The position numbers were made by a program, and so were the translations under genes. Shown here piece after piece: positions 33,668 to 42,902 of a DNA stretch of 64,000 nt (the stretch's first letter is position 1; the number at the start of each line of letters is the position of its first letter). This stretch comes from JARICQ01 sp964527205 (GTDB lineage Bacteria > Bacillota > Clostridia > Tissierellales > Tissierellaceae): assembly GCA_964527205.1 (NCBI GenBank), contig CAZGQG010000006.1, forward strand, positions 1 to 64,000. Reading direction: 5' to 3'. Below the pieces are notes generated by a model, which saw only the letters and a program-made list of their open reading frames with translations, was not told where the DNA came from and made no database searches.

Positions 33668-33696
33668 TTGACTAGGCCCTTAAAGTTCTATATAAT
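33668..33696 (+). promoter_or_regulatory. Promoter of the padR gene
   Basis: TTGACT (33668-33673) and TATAAT (33691-33696) with a 17-bp spacer, about 45 bp before the start codon. Confidence 0.8.
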
Positions 33697-33741
33697 TACA
33701 AGCATAGAAGCTATAAATTTCAAGAGATGGGAAGTGAGGAT

Positions 33742-34125
33742 ATGGCAAGAGAACAACTTCAAACCTTAACAGAGCCCATGTATTATATATTACTTTCACT
33801 AAAGCAGGAGAGATATGGCTATGAAATAATGGCCTATATTGAAGATTTTACCCAGGGGAGGGTTAAAATTGGACCAGGTACCCTCTATGCCCTCCTTGCT
33901 AGATTTGAAGAAGAAGGTATTATAGAGATGACCTCCCAAGAAGAGAGAAGAAAAAATTATCTAATCACATCCTATGGAGAGGAACTTTTAGAGGAAGAAC
34001 AGAAGAGATTAAAGCAACTTATTGCAGATGGAGATAGGATCCATGAAGAAAACAAAGCTGAGAAGGAAGAAAAAGCAAAACCAAGGTCCATATTTAAGCC
34101 TGCGGATTCAGATATATTATTTTAA
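33742..34125 (+). CDS. PadR-family transcriptional regulator
   Basis: The 127-residue winged-helix protein begins MAREQLQTLTEPMYYILLSL, with YGYEIMAYI, the recognition-helix region GTLYALLARFEEEGII and the wing (RRKNYLIT). The charged C-terminus ends in KPADSDILF. PadR regulators are usually autoregulated repressors of transporters. The ATG at 33742 matches the usual family start; an ATG at 33727 has no suitable ribosome site. It is monocistronic between its own promoter and terminator, so its targets are not obvious from context. Confidence 0.9.
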   Translation: MAREQLQTLTEPMYYILLSLKQERYGYEIMAYIEDFTQGRVKIGPGTLYALLARFEEEGIIEMTSQEERRKNYLITSYGEELLEEEQKRLKQLIADGDRIHEENKAEKEEKAKPRSIFKPADSDILF

Positions 34126-34144
34126 TAGATTAATGGATAAATAG

Positions 34145-34181
34145 AACTTGATTGTAGTTGTGAATACAATCAAGTTTTTTC
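34145..34181 (+). terminator. Terminator of padR
   Basis: The 12-bp stem AACTTGATTGTA / TACAATCAAGTT with an 8-nt loop is followed by six T. Confidence 0.92.
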
Positions 34182-34265
34182 TATAAATTATTGCAATATT
34201 CAGAGCAATAGCTTATAATTTAATTAGATACTCGAAAGACTTAAGAAAATATAGGGAGTGATAAA

Positions 34266-36074
34266 ATGGAAAACAGACTAGTTGATAGGGAAGATGTAGA
34301 GGTAAAGTACACTTGGGACCTATCCACAATATTTAAGACAGATGAAGAATTTGAAGAGGCATCAGAAAAAGCAGTAAAATTATCCAAGGAAATAGAAGAT
34401 GAGTTTAAGGGAAATTTAAATGATAGTAGCAATATAAATAAGTGCTTGGACAAGCTAAGAGATGTTCTGGAATTAGCTAATCAGGCAGGAGCCTATGCAC
34501 ATCTAGCAGTAAGTGTAGATCAAAGAAATATTGAAAACCAAACTAGGGCTATGAAATTTGCTAATATAGGATCTTCCATATTTAGTAGACTGTCCTTTAT
34601 AGAATCAGAGATAATCCAAGCAGAAGAAGAAACCATAAAAGAGGCAATGGAGTCTTCCGGGGAAAATAAACATTACTTAGAGGAAATCATAAAAAAGAAA
34701 GACCATGCCCTGCATCCAGAGGTTGAAAAGACCTTGTCTGCTTTATCTAGCACCTTGGGAGCGCCACAAAATATATACAATCAGGCCAAGCTTGCTGACA
34801 TGGATTTTGGAAGTTTTGAAGTTGATGGAAAGGAATATCCACTTAGTTTTAATCTTTTTGAAGGTGATTGGGAGTACGAAACTGATACAAAAATTAGAAG
34901 GGCAGCCTTTGAGGCCTTTTCAGATAAACTAAGGGACTACCAGCATACCATAGCAGGAACCTATCAAACCCAGGTACAAAAAGAAAAAACCCTGGCAGAT
35001 TTAAGAGGATTTGATTCTGTAATAGATTCTCTTTTATTCCCTCAAAATGTTGACAGGGAATTATATGATAGGCAGATAGATCTTATTATGGAACACTTGG
35101 CTCCTCATATGAGAAAATATGCACAGTTACTTGGAAGGATCCATGGTATTGAAAATATGACCTTTATGGATTTAAAATTAGACGTAGATCCAGAATTTGA
35201 GCCTACAATCTCAGTGGAAGAAGCTAGGGAATATGTAGAGGGAGCTCTTTCAGTACTGGGAGAAGAGTATGGAGATATGGTTTCTAGAGCCTTTGATGAA
35301 AGGTGGATAGACTTTGTACAAAACAATGGAAAATCTACAGGTGCATTTTGTTCAAGCCCTTACGGAGCCCATCCTTTCATTCTAATTTCATGGACAGAAA
35401 GAATGAGAGAATGCTTTGTATTAGCTCATGAACTAGGCCATGCAGGACATTTTTATCTGGCACAAAAGAATCAAAATATATTCAATACAAGACCATCCCT
35501 ATACTGTATAGAGGCTCCATCAACTATGAATGAGATGCTAATGGCAAATTATTTAATGAAGAAAACTGAAGACAATAGAATGAAGAGATGGGTACTTGCT
35601 TCACAGATAAGTAGAACCTACTATCATAACTTTGTAACCCACTTATTAGAAGCTCATTACCAAAGAGAAGTATATAGATTGATAGATAAGGGTGGATCTG
35701 TTCAGGCTCCAATCCTAAATAAACTTAAAAAAGAAACTCTAGAAAAATTCTGGGGAGATAGTATAGAGATAAATGAAGGGGCAGAGCTTACTTGGATGAG
35801 ACAGCCGCATTATTATATGGGTCTATATCCATATACCTATAGTGCAGGACTTACCATAGCTACTCAGGTAAGTAAGAGAATATTAAATGAAGGAGTAGAG
35901 GCTTTAGAAGATTGGAAAGATGTATTAAAGTCTGGTGGCCTACATGACCCAGTAGAATTTGCTAAAAAGGCAGGGGTAGATATTACCACAGATAAGGCCC
36001 TCTTAGATACCATAGACCATATAGGGAATATAATAGATCAAATAATCCAATTAACAGATCAAATAGAGGGATAA
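34266..36074 (+). CDS. pepF: Oligoendopeptidase F
   Basis: The 602-residue M3B zinc metallopeptidase has the zinc motif LAHELGHAGHF at about residue 385 with the downstream glutamate in IEAPSTMNEMLM. The N-terminal domain VKYTWDLSTIFKTDEEFEEA is typical. It cleaves oligopeptides of about 7-17 residues in the cytoplasm, in line with a peptide-fermenting lifestyle. Length is standard. The ATG follows AGGGAGTGAT. Monocistronic. Confidence 0.96.
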   Translation: MENRLVDREDVEVKYTWDLSTIFKTDEEFEEASEKAVKLSKEIEDEFKGNLNDSSNINKCLDKLRDVLELANQAGAYAHLAVSVDQRNIENQTRAMKFANIGSSIFSRLSFIESEIIQAEEETIKEAMESSGENKHYLEEIIKKKDHALHPEVEKTLSALSSTLGAPQNIYNQAKLADMDFGSFEVDGKEYPLSFNLFEGDWEYETDTKIRRAAFEAFSDKLRDYQHTIAGTYQTQVQKEKTLADLRGFDSVIDSLLFPQNVDRELYDRQIDLIMEHLAPHMRKYAQLLGRIHGIENMTFMDLKLDVDPEFEPTISVEEAREYVEGALSVLGEEYGDMVSRAFDERWIDFVQNNGKSTGAFCSSPYGAHPFILISWTERMRECFVLAHELGHAGHFYLAQKNQNIFNTRPSLYCIEAPSTMNEMLMANYLMKKTEDNRMKRWVLASQISRTYYHNFVTHLLEAHYQREVYRLIDKGGSVQAPILNKLKKETLEKFWGDSIEINEGAELTWMRQPHYYMGLYPYTYSAGLTIATQVSKRILNEGVEALEDWKDVLKSGGLHDPVEFAKKAGVDITTDKALLDTIDHIGNIIDQIIQLTDQIEG

Positions 36075-36077
36075 AGA

Positions 36078-36105
36078 AAAGGGTTTGCCAAATGGCAAAC
36101 CCTTT
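36078..36105. terminator. Bidirectional terminator between pepF and the NSS transporter gene
   Basis: The 13-bp stem AAAGGGTTTGCCA / TGGCAAACCCTTT with a 2-nt loop, between convergent genes. Confidence 0.87.
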
Positions 36106-36127
36106 AAATATACTTAATAAAATTTAA

Positions 36128-37525
36128 TTATAGTTTCTTGGAGAAAATTCCAAGTATTCCAAGTATTGCTAAACCAATAAACATAACTCCTTTTTCTTCA
36201 ATGGATATGATACCAAGTACAGCAACTATTGCTATTGCAACTGGTATAACATACTTTATAAGTGAGTACCATACATTAAAGAGTGCAAATTCTTTGGTTC
36301 CACCATTTGTAAGTTCATCTCTAAGATCTTCTTTATTAAGTTTCCAACCAGCAAATATTGCTAGAAGCATTCCACCTAAAGCCATGAAAATCTTATCTGT
36401 TAGGATGTCATAGACATCAAAGGCTGCTACCCCAAATATATTCAGTTGAGGTACTGCTCCCAGTGATAGGGATGCTATGGCACCAGTGATAACCATAACT
36501 CCTGCTGCTGTGTATACAGCTGGCTTTCTATCCATTTTTCTTTCATCAATCAGGTAGGCAACTACAACTTCAAGTAATGAAACAGAAGAGGTAAGAGCTG
36601 CTACTGAAAGAGCTATAAAGAAGATTGCTGAGAATATTGGTCCAACTGCTCCCATTTCTGCAAATATAGCAGGTACAACTACAAATACAAGACCTGCTCC
36701 CTCTGTTGGTTCAAGACCAAAGGCAAATAATGCAGGAAAGATTGCTATTCCAGCTAATAAAGCTATAGCAATGTCTAAGAAAGTTATTATTGCTGCGTTA
36801 CTTGGTAGACTCTCTGATTTACTAAGATAACTACCATAGGTTATCATACAACCCATACCAAGACTAAGGGAGAAGAAAGCCTGTCCCAAGGCCGCCAGTA
36901 TGGTACCTCCAGTTACCTGGGAAAAGTCTGGTTTGAATAAGAACTCTAGACCCGCTCCTGCCCCAGGTAGAGTAATACTTCTAATAGAAATTAATATAAG
37001 AAGTACAAAAAGTGTAGGCATAAGTACCTTGCCTGCCTTTTCTATTCCACCTGCAATACCCTTTGAAACAATAAATACGTTAAGTCCAAGGAATAATAAG
37101 GCCCAGACTAGAGGTTGTATCCCTCCGCCTATAAAGTTTCCAAACTCTGCACCAATATCGCTGGATAAGAGTCCAGTAAAGGATTTAAGAATATAGGCAA
37201 GACTCCATCCACCTACTACAGGATAAAATCCCATGATTAAGAATGCTGTCAATACTCCTACAACACCAACAAAAGTCCAGTTTCTACTATTACTCTTGTA
37301 AGCTCCTACTGCTGATAAACTTGTTCTTCTACCTATAGCAAATTCTGCAGTCATAAGACTTATGCCTATAACAATAGCAAAAACAAGATAAATAAGAATA
37401 AATGCGCCACCGCCGTTTTCACCTGCTAGGTAAGGAAAACGCCATATGTTTCCAAGTCCAACTGCTGAACCTGCTGCTGCCATAATAAAACCTAGACGCG
37501 ATCCCCAATTTTCTCTTTTTTCCAC
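36128..37525 (-). CDS. Sodium-dependent NSS-family symporter (LeuT/MhsT-like)
   Basis: The 465-residue membrane protein has about eleven helices. The N-terminal signature GFIMAAAGSAVGLGNIWRFP forms the unwound helix 1 that holds Na+ and substrate in LeuT-fold neurotransmitter:sodium symporters; NGGGAFILIY follows. Bacterial members import hydrophobic or aromatic amino acids with Na+. It starts with GTG behind AAGGAGGGAT. The lack of a twelfth helix is common in prokaryotic NSS proteins. Confidence 0.94.
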   Translation of the reverse strand: MEKRENWGSRLGFIMAAAGSAVGLGNIWRFPYLAGENGGGAFILIYLVFAIVIGISLMTAEFAIGRRTSLSAVGAYKSNSRNWTFVGVVGVLTAFLIMGFYPVVGGWSLAYILKSFTGLLSSDIGAEFGNFIGGGIQPLVWALLFLGLNVFIVSKGIAGGIEKAGKVLMPTLFVLLILISIRSITLPGAGAGLEFLFKPDFSQVTGGTILAALGQAFFSLSLGMGCMITYGSYLSKSESLPSNAAIITFLDIAIALLAGIAIFPALFAFGLEPTEGAGLVFVVVPAIFAEMGAVGPIFSAIFFIALSVAALTSSVSLLEVVVAYLIDERKMDRKPAVYTAAGVMVITGAIASLSLGAVPQLNIFGVAAFDVYDILTDKIFMALGGMLLAIFAGWKLNKEDLRDELTNGGTKEFALFNVWYSLIKYVIPVAIAIVAVLGIISIEEKGVMFIGLAILGILGIFSKKL

Positions 37526-37621
37526 AAAAAATCCCTCCTTTAATAGTATATAGTGCTAATGTCCATATATATATTTTAATAGAAGTTAGATGAAAAGTCC
37601 AGGCTTATTTTCAGATAATTC

Positions 37622-37650
37622 AAAAAAGACCAAATTTGATTTGGTCTTTT
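37622..37650 (-). terminator. Terminator of the downstream-reading MATE gene
   Basis: The 12-bp stem AAAAGACCAAAT / ATTTGGTCTTTT with a 3-nt loop. On the reverse strand a T run follows, so it ends transcripts of the MATE gene at 37685-39073. Confidence 0.87.
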
Positions 37651-37684
37651 AGAAATAATCTTATAGATATTCTTATAAATAATC

Positions 37685-39073
37685 TTATATTTGTTGCTTT
37701 TTTGCTAAATTTTTCTCTTCAAGATCTTTTATTATTTTAACAAATATATTTCTGAATAAGAAGATAAGAATTACAAAAGATATAGCCTCTGATATAGGGA
37801 AGGAATACCATACCCAGCTCAAACCTCCAGACTTACCTAGTAGATAAGCAACTGGCAGGAGGACTATTATCTGCCTTAAAAAAGAAACTATCATACTTGC
37901 AAATCCACGACCAACTGCCTGAAGGGTAGTTGATCCAACAATGGATAGACCTATTATAGGAAAGGCAAGACTTATAGTCTTAAGAGCATCTACACCTATG
38001 CTTACAAGTTCTTCATTGCTATTAAACATTTTAATTAAAGTTTCAGGTATTGTTTGGAATAGAATGAAACCTAGGGTGGTAATAGTAAATCCAACAATCA
38101 GCCCATACTTTAAGGTCTCCTTCATTCTCTTAGGATTATTGTGTCCATAGTTATAGCCAATAATAGGCATATAACCCTGGTTAAGTCCAAAGACAGGCAT
38201 AAATACGAAGCTTTGAAGTTTAAAGTAAACTCCTACTACAGCTACTGCATATTCATTATAGCCTCCTACTATAAGGTTTAGTCCCATAACCATAACTGAA
38301 GCTAGTAATTGCATTACCATGGCAGGGAAACCAACACTATATATATCTCTTATAATTTTAAAGTTAAACTTAAAGGCTCTTAGATTGAGTTTTAAATCCT
38401 TATCATTGGTTAATACCTTATAGACAATATAAATACCACTTATAGCCCTGCCAATTACTGTTGCATAGGCAGCACCTGCTACTCCCATCATTGGGAAGGG
38501 TCCTATACCAAATATAAGGAAGGGGTCTAGGATTATATTTATTATAGATCCTATTAACATAGATATCATTGGAACAAAGGTATTACCTTCTCCCCTTAAT
38601 ATATTATTGGCAAGCATAGGCACAAAGAGGAAAACTGAGCCCATAAATATAATTCTTATATACTCTGTAGCAGGTCCTATAAGCACAGGACTGTCAGTAA
38701 GCAATCTAATTAGATCATCTGAGAAGAAATATCCTACCAGTCCTATTATTAGTCCATAAAAAAGAGAGAGGAGCATAACATGCTCTGCTGCATTTGAGGC
38801 TTTTTCATTTTTACCCTGTCCCAAAAGTCTAGATATTAGTGAACTGGTTCCAACCCCTGTACCAACTGAAATGGAAATTAAAATCATTTGCAGTGGGAAA
38901 GCAATAGACAGTGAAGATAGGGCATCCGCACTAAGTCTTCCAACATAAATACTATCTACCACATTATATAAGGCCTGTATAGACATTGATATCATAGATG
39001 GTATAGATAGTTTGATTAGTAAAGGTAAAATGGGCTCTACTCCCAGCCTATTTTCCTTTAATTTATTACTCAT
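37685..39073 (-). CDS. MATE family efflux transporter
   Basis: The 462-residue, twelve-helix protein has MATE motifs in helix 1 (LSIPSMISMSIQALYNVVDS) and at the end of the first half (ILRGEGNTFVPM). Its closest pattern is the MepA-like group, as for the pump at 16187. The export substrate is unknown. The gene stands alone with no adjacent regulator. The ATG follows AAGGAGTTG. Confidence 0.92.
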   Translation of the reverse strand: MSNKLKENRLGVEPILPLLIKLSIPSMISMSIQALYNVVDSIYVGRLSADALSSLSIAFPLQMILISISVGTGVGTSSLISRLLGQGKNEKASNAAEHVMLLSLFYGLIIGLVGYFFSDDLIRLLTDSPVLIGPATEYIRIIFMGSVFLFVPMLANNILRGEGNTFVPMISMLIGSIINIILDPFLIFGIGPFPMMGVAGAAYATVIGRAISGIYIVYKVLTNDKDLKLNLRAFKFNFKIIRDIYSVGFPAMVMQLLASVMVMGLNLIVGGYNEYAVAVVGVYFKLQSFVFMPVFGLNQGYMPIIGYNYGHNNPKRMKETLKYGLIVGFTITTLGFILFQTIPETLIKMFNSNEELVSIGVDALKTISLAFPIIGLSIVGSTTLQAVGRGFASMIVSFLRQIIVLLPVAYLLGKSGGLSWVWYSFPISEAISFVILIFLFRNIFVKIIKDLEEKNLAKKQQI

Positions 39074-39275
39074 TTAAACAACTCCTTATAATTAAAATAA
39101 TTTTTTTATAAAAACACTCATACACTATATTATACACCAAATTCACCATAATAATCAAATATAGGATTTTTTCTTTATAAAGTCCAGATTGGTATTTTAA
39201 AAAGCTCTAAACTTTGGTATATTAATAGGAGAAGAATAAATTTTAGAAATAAAATTATTAATGAGGAGATGGAAT

Positions 39276-39959
39276 ATGGACCTACTTTATAAGGGAAAAA
39301 CAAAAGACGTTTACAAATTAGATGATGAAAAATGTCTTTTAAAATTTAAGGATGATGTTACAGGGGAAGATGGAGTATTTGATCCAGGTGCAAATACTGT
39401 TGGCCTAAAGATAGAGGGAGTGGGAAAGGCTGGACTTAGACTTAGCAAGTTCTTTTTTGAAAAGTTAGGGGAAAAACAAATACCTAGCCACTATATAGAT
39501 GCTAATATAGAAGATAATACTATGACAGTGCTTGCTGCCACTATGTTTGGAGAAGGGGTAGAAGTGATTTGTAGGTATAGGGCTGTAGGAAGTTTTATCA
39601 GAAGATATGGCAAGTATGCTGAGGAAGGAAAGAAACTAGATGCCTATGTAGAGGCTACCTTAAAGGATGATGAAAGATCAGATCCCTTGATAACAGATCA
39701 GGGACTGGAAATGCTTGGAATAATGAATAGGGATGAATACAAGCAATTAGAGGATCTAACCAGGCAAATTTCAGAAGTGGTAAGAGAAGAGTTAGATAAA
39801 AAGGGAATAGAATTATATGACATAAAACTTGAGTTTGGGAGAGTAGGTAAGGATCAGCACATAGCTTTAATTGATGAAATATCAGGAGGCAATATGAGGG
39901 CCTATAAGGATGGAGAGTATTTAGAGCCCCTAGAACTTGTAAGATTAATCTTAGAATAA
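39276..39959 (+). CDS. purC: Phosphoribosylaminoimidazole-succinocarboxamide synthase
   Basis: The 227-residue SAICAR synthetase has the ATP-binding start LYKGKTKDVY, the conserved RYRAVGSFIRRYG, and DIKLEFGR / LIDEISGGNMR. It joins CAIR and aspartate in purine synthesis. The ATG at 39276 behind ATGAGGAGATGG is chosen over an ATG at 39261. It is unusual in standing alone: no other pur gene lies within the window, and its own terminator follows at once. The usual SGG...RLWD-type motif is replaced by SGGNMRAY, a divergent but recognisable form. Confidence 0.93.
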   Translation: MDLLYKGKTKDVYKLDDEKCLLKFKDDVTGEDGVFDPGANTVGLKIEGVGKAGLRLSKFFFEKLGEKQIPSHYIDANIEDNTMTVLAATMFGEGVEVICRYRAVGSFIRRYGKYAEEGKKLDAYVEATLKDDERSDPLITDQGLEMLGIMNRDEYKQLEDLTRQISEVVREELDKKGIELYDIKLEFGRVGKDQHIALIDEISGGNMRAYKDGEYLEPLELVRLILE

Positions 39960-39979
39960 AATAAAGAACCTATAGGGCT

Positions 39980-40017
39980 AAAAGCTGACTTCTGTATACA
40001 CAGGAGTCAGCTTTTTA
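39980..40017 (+). terminator. Terminator of purC
   Basis: AAAAGCTGACT (39980-39990) pairs with AGTCAGCTTTT (40005-40015). The inner loop contains a small TCTGT/ACAGG stem, and a T run follows. Confidence 0.87.
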
Positions 40018-40112
40018 AATCTTAGTTATAGATTTAAAGTGGATAAATATTATAGACTTATATTTAATTTAAAAATAAGGGATAGAATGAACCTATAATT
40101 TCCATGGAATAC

Positions 40113-40165
40113 TTGACAAGGCAGGGATATAGGGATATTATACAAGGATATAGTTAGCCGACTAA
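40113..40165 (+). promoter_or_regulatory. Promoter and TTAG-N4-CTAA operator of the marR-ABC operon
   Basis: TTGACA (40113-40118) and TATTAT (40136-40141) have a 17-bp spacer. The dyad TTAGCCGACTAA (40154-40165) is centred about 12 bp after the expected start site, a classic repressor position. MarR dimers commonly bind such short TTAG/CTAA dyads. Confidence 0.72.
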
Positions 40166-40185
40166 GCAAATAAGGAGGAAGAAAT

Positions 40186-40620
40186 TTGGAAGTAATAGAT
40201 AGAAACTCGCTCTATGCTATATTCTTAGAGATTTTAAAATTACACCACCACAGGGCCCATAGGTCTTTAGAGAGCTTAGGACTTTATCCTGGTCAACCAC
40301 CTCTTTTGTTTATATTAAACAAGGAAAATGGTAAAAGCCAAAGAGAACTTGCAGACATGATGAATGTGAAAGCATCAACTATGAATGTAATGATAAAGAG
40401 GATGGAAAAATCAGGCTTTATAGAAAGAAAAAAAGATAGTGAGGATGCTAGGTTATCTAGGGTATATATTACAGATATGGGAAAAGATGTATGCAAAAAA
40501 TCCCATATAATAATGAAAGAGCTAGAAGAGGAAATGTTTTATAATTTAAATAGGGAAGAAGAGGATTTATGCAGAAAGCTCCTGCTTCAAATCAAAGATA
40601 ACCTATCCCCAGAAAATTAA
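40186..40620 (+). CDS. MarR-family transcriptional regulator
   Basis: The 144-residue winged-helix protein has the MarR core: PGQPPLLFILNKENGKSQRE for the first DNA-binding helices, recognition helix KASTMNVMIKRMEKSGFI and wing RKKDSEDARLSRVYIT. It starts with TTG at 40186, eight bases after AAGGAGG. It is the first gene of an operon with two ABC exporter subunits and probably represses it through the dyad at 40154-40165, released by a drug-like ligand exported by the pump. Confidence 0.93.
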   Translation: MEVIDRNSLYAIFLEILKLHHHRAHRSLESLGLYPGQPPLLFILNKENGKSQRELADMMNVKASTMNVMIKRMEKSGFIERKKDSEDARLSRVYITDMGKDVCKKSHIIMKELEEEMFYNLNREEEDLCRKLLLQIKDNLSPEN

Positions 40621-40649
40621 GAAAAATATAATAATCTTAGGAGGACATG

Positions 40650-42902
40650 ATGAAGAGAATACTAAAGGAAATGAAACCATTTAGCCTTATTGTCTTGCTT
40701 ATTGTGGGACTATTGTTCTTTCAGGCCATGACAGAGCTTGCCCTACCTGACTATATGTCAAGGATAGTAAATGTAGGCATCCAGCAAAATGGTATAGAAG
40801 ATACAGTGCCGGAAGTTATGAGGCTTGGAGAGATGGAAAAGTTAAAAATATTTTTAGAAGAAGAAGAAAAAGCAATTTTAGAAGATACTTATAAGATAAT
40901 AGATAGGGAAAAGCTAGAAGAAGATCAGTACAGGGACTATCAAGAGAAATATCCAATTCTTGAAAAGGAAGCCTTATATCTATTAGATGAATCCAAGGAG
41001 GAAAATATCCAGAGCTTAAATGATTTCCTAGGCAAGGCCATGCTTATAGTCTATGGAATCGAAAAAGGAGCTCCCCAGGGTGTAAGCAAGGAAGGTCTTA
41101 AGGAGGACAATCCCTTTGGTCAATTTCCAGAGGGAGTAGATCCATTTCTAGTACTAGGGAATATGGAAGAAGAACAATTAAATATGATAAAAAAAGAAAT
41201 AGATAAGGGTTTTGAAGGCCTACCAAAGTCCATGGTAGACCAATCCGCTATCCAATACATTAGAGATGAGTACCAGGCTATTGGAATAGATATTGAAAAG
41301 ACCCAGTCAAATTACATCTTGTCTATTGGTGGAATAATGTTAATTATTTCACTGGCAGGAATGGCATTATCCATAACAGTAGGCTTCCTATCCTCAAGAG
41401 TGGCTGCTTCACTGGGTAGGAATTTAAGGGAAAAAGTATTTAATAAGGTAATCGCCTTTTCCAATAGCGAATTTAATAAATTCTCAACCGCATCCCTTAT
41501 AACCAGGAGTACCAATGACATACAGCAAATTCAGATGCTTATGGTTATGGCTCTTAGGATCTTGTTCTATGCACCTATACTAGGTGTAGGTGGAGTTATA
41601 AGAGCCTTGAATACCAATGTATCCATGGCATGGATAGTTGGAGCAGGGGTTGTTGGCATACTTATAATTGTAGGTGGAATTTTTTCAATTGCCATGCCAA
41701 AGTTTAAGATAGTTCAAAAATTAGTGGATAAACTTAATAGGGTTACAAGGGAGTCCTTAAATGGTCTTATGGTAATAAGGGCCTTTAATACCCAGGACTA
41801 TGAAGAAGAAAAATTTGACAAGGCCAATGAAGATTTAACAAAGACAAATTTATTTGTATCTAGGATAATGGTAACTCTGATGCCAACCATGATGTTTATA
41901 ATGAATGGTATAATGCTCCTAATAGTTTGGGTAGGGGCTAAGGAGATAGATGCAGGTAATATGCAGGTAGGAGATATGATGGCCTTCATGCAGTATGCAA
42001 TGCAGATAATATCAAGTTTCCTTATGATATCTATGATATCAATAATGTTACCTAGGGCAACAGTTGCAGCGGGAAGACTAAATGAAGTATTTGAAACAGA
42101 ACTTGAAATTACAGATCCTGAGGATCCAGTAAGCTTAGGGGAAGATATAGAAGGTTTAGTTGAATTTCATAATGTAAGCTTTAGATATCCTGGGGCAGAA
42201 AAATGTGTCTTAAAAAACATTAGCTTTACTGCCAAACCTGGAGAAACCACAGCCTTTATAGGAAGTACTGGAAGTGGTAAGACAAGTCTTGTAAACTTGA
42301 TTCCTAGATTCTTTGATGTAAATGAAGGAAGTATTACTATTGATGGCATTGACATTAGGGATATGAAATTAAAGGAATTAAGAGATAATATAGGCTATGC
42401 TCCTCAAAATACAACTCTCTTTAAGGGGGATATAGAGGGCAATATAAAATATGGTAAAAATAGCCAAATAGATGATGAATGGGTAGAAAGAGCTATAGAT
42501 ATATCTCAAGCCAGAGATTTTGTAGAAGAAAAAGATGAGGGCATACTGGCACCTATATCTCAAAGTGGTAGCAATGTTTCAGGAGGACAAAAACAAAGGT
42601 TGTCTATTGCAAGGGCCATAGCAAATAGATCTAAGATATTAATATTTGATGATAGTTTCTCAGCCCTAGACTTTAGAACTGATAAGAACCTAAGAGACGC
42701 CTTAGATGAAAATATAAAAGACAGTACAATACTAACAGTTGCTCAGAGAATAAATACTATAAAAGATGCAGAAAAAATCATAGTTTTAGACCAATGTGAA
42801 ATAGTGGGAATGGGAACTCACAGGGAACTCTTAGAAACCAGTGATATTTATAAACAAATAGCCCTATCTCAGCTATCAGAGGAGGAACTAAAAAATGACT
42901 AA
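40650..42902 (+). CDS. Heterodimeric ABC exporter subunit A (degenerate ATPase site, large extracytoplasmic insertion)
   Basis: The 750-residue half-transporter has helix 1 (about 12-32), then a roughly 190-residue hydrophilic, Glu-rich insertion before helix 2 (about 225), so the domain would lie outside the membrane. The other helices and an ATPase domain follow with Walker A GSTGSGKT and signature VSGGQKQ. Walker B is IFDDSFSALD, with Asp in place of the catalytic Glu, typical of the degenerate partner in LmrC/BmrC/TM287-type heterodimers. The ATG at 40650 (five bases after AGGAGG) is preferred over the adjacent ATG at 40647. It overlaps subunit B by 8 bp. Confidence 0.93.
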   Translation: MKRILKEMKPFSLIVLLIVGLLFFQAMTELALPDYMSRIVNVGIQQNGIEDTVPEVMRLGEMEKLKIFLEEEEKAILEDTYKIIDREKLEEDQYRDYQEKYPILEKEALYLLDESKEENIQSLNDFLGKAMLIVYGIEKGAPQGVSKEGLKEDNPFGQFPEGVDPFLVLGNMEEEQLNMIKKEIDKGFEGLPKSMVDQSAIQYIRDEYQAIGIDIEKTQSNYILSIGGIMLIISLAGMALSITVGFLSSRVAASLGRNLREKVFNKVIAFSNSEFNKFSTASLITRSTNDIQQIQMLMVMALRILFYAPILGVGGVIRALNTNVSMAWIVGAGVVGILIIVGGIFSIAMPKFKIVQKLVDKLNRVTRESLNGLMVIRAFNTQDYEEEKFDKANEDLTKTNLFVSRIMVTLMPTMMFIMNGIMLLIVWVGAKEIDAGNMQVGDMMAFMQYAMQIISSFLMISMISIMLPRATVAAGRLNEVFETELEITDPEDPVSLGEDIEGLVEFHNVSFRYPGAEKCVLKNISFTAKPGETTAFIGSTGSGKTSLVNLIPRFFDVNEGSITIDGIDIRDMKLKELRDNIGYAPQNTTLFKGDIEGNIKYGKNSQIDDEWVERAIDISQARDFVEEKDEGILAPISQSGSNVSGGQKQRLSIARAIANRSKILIFDDSFSALDFRTDKNLRDALDENIKDSTILTVAQRINTIKDAEKIIVLDQCEIVGMGTHRELLETSDIYKQIALSQLSEEELKND

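Noticed and set aside
12015..39073. Three MATE pumps and two EamA transporters as a tandem resistance island
   Set aside because: They are scattered among housekeeping genes, have separate promoters, and show no mobile-element signs or base-composition change.
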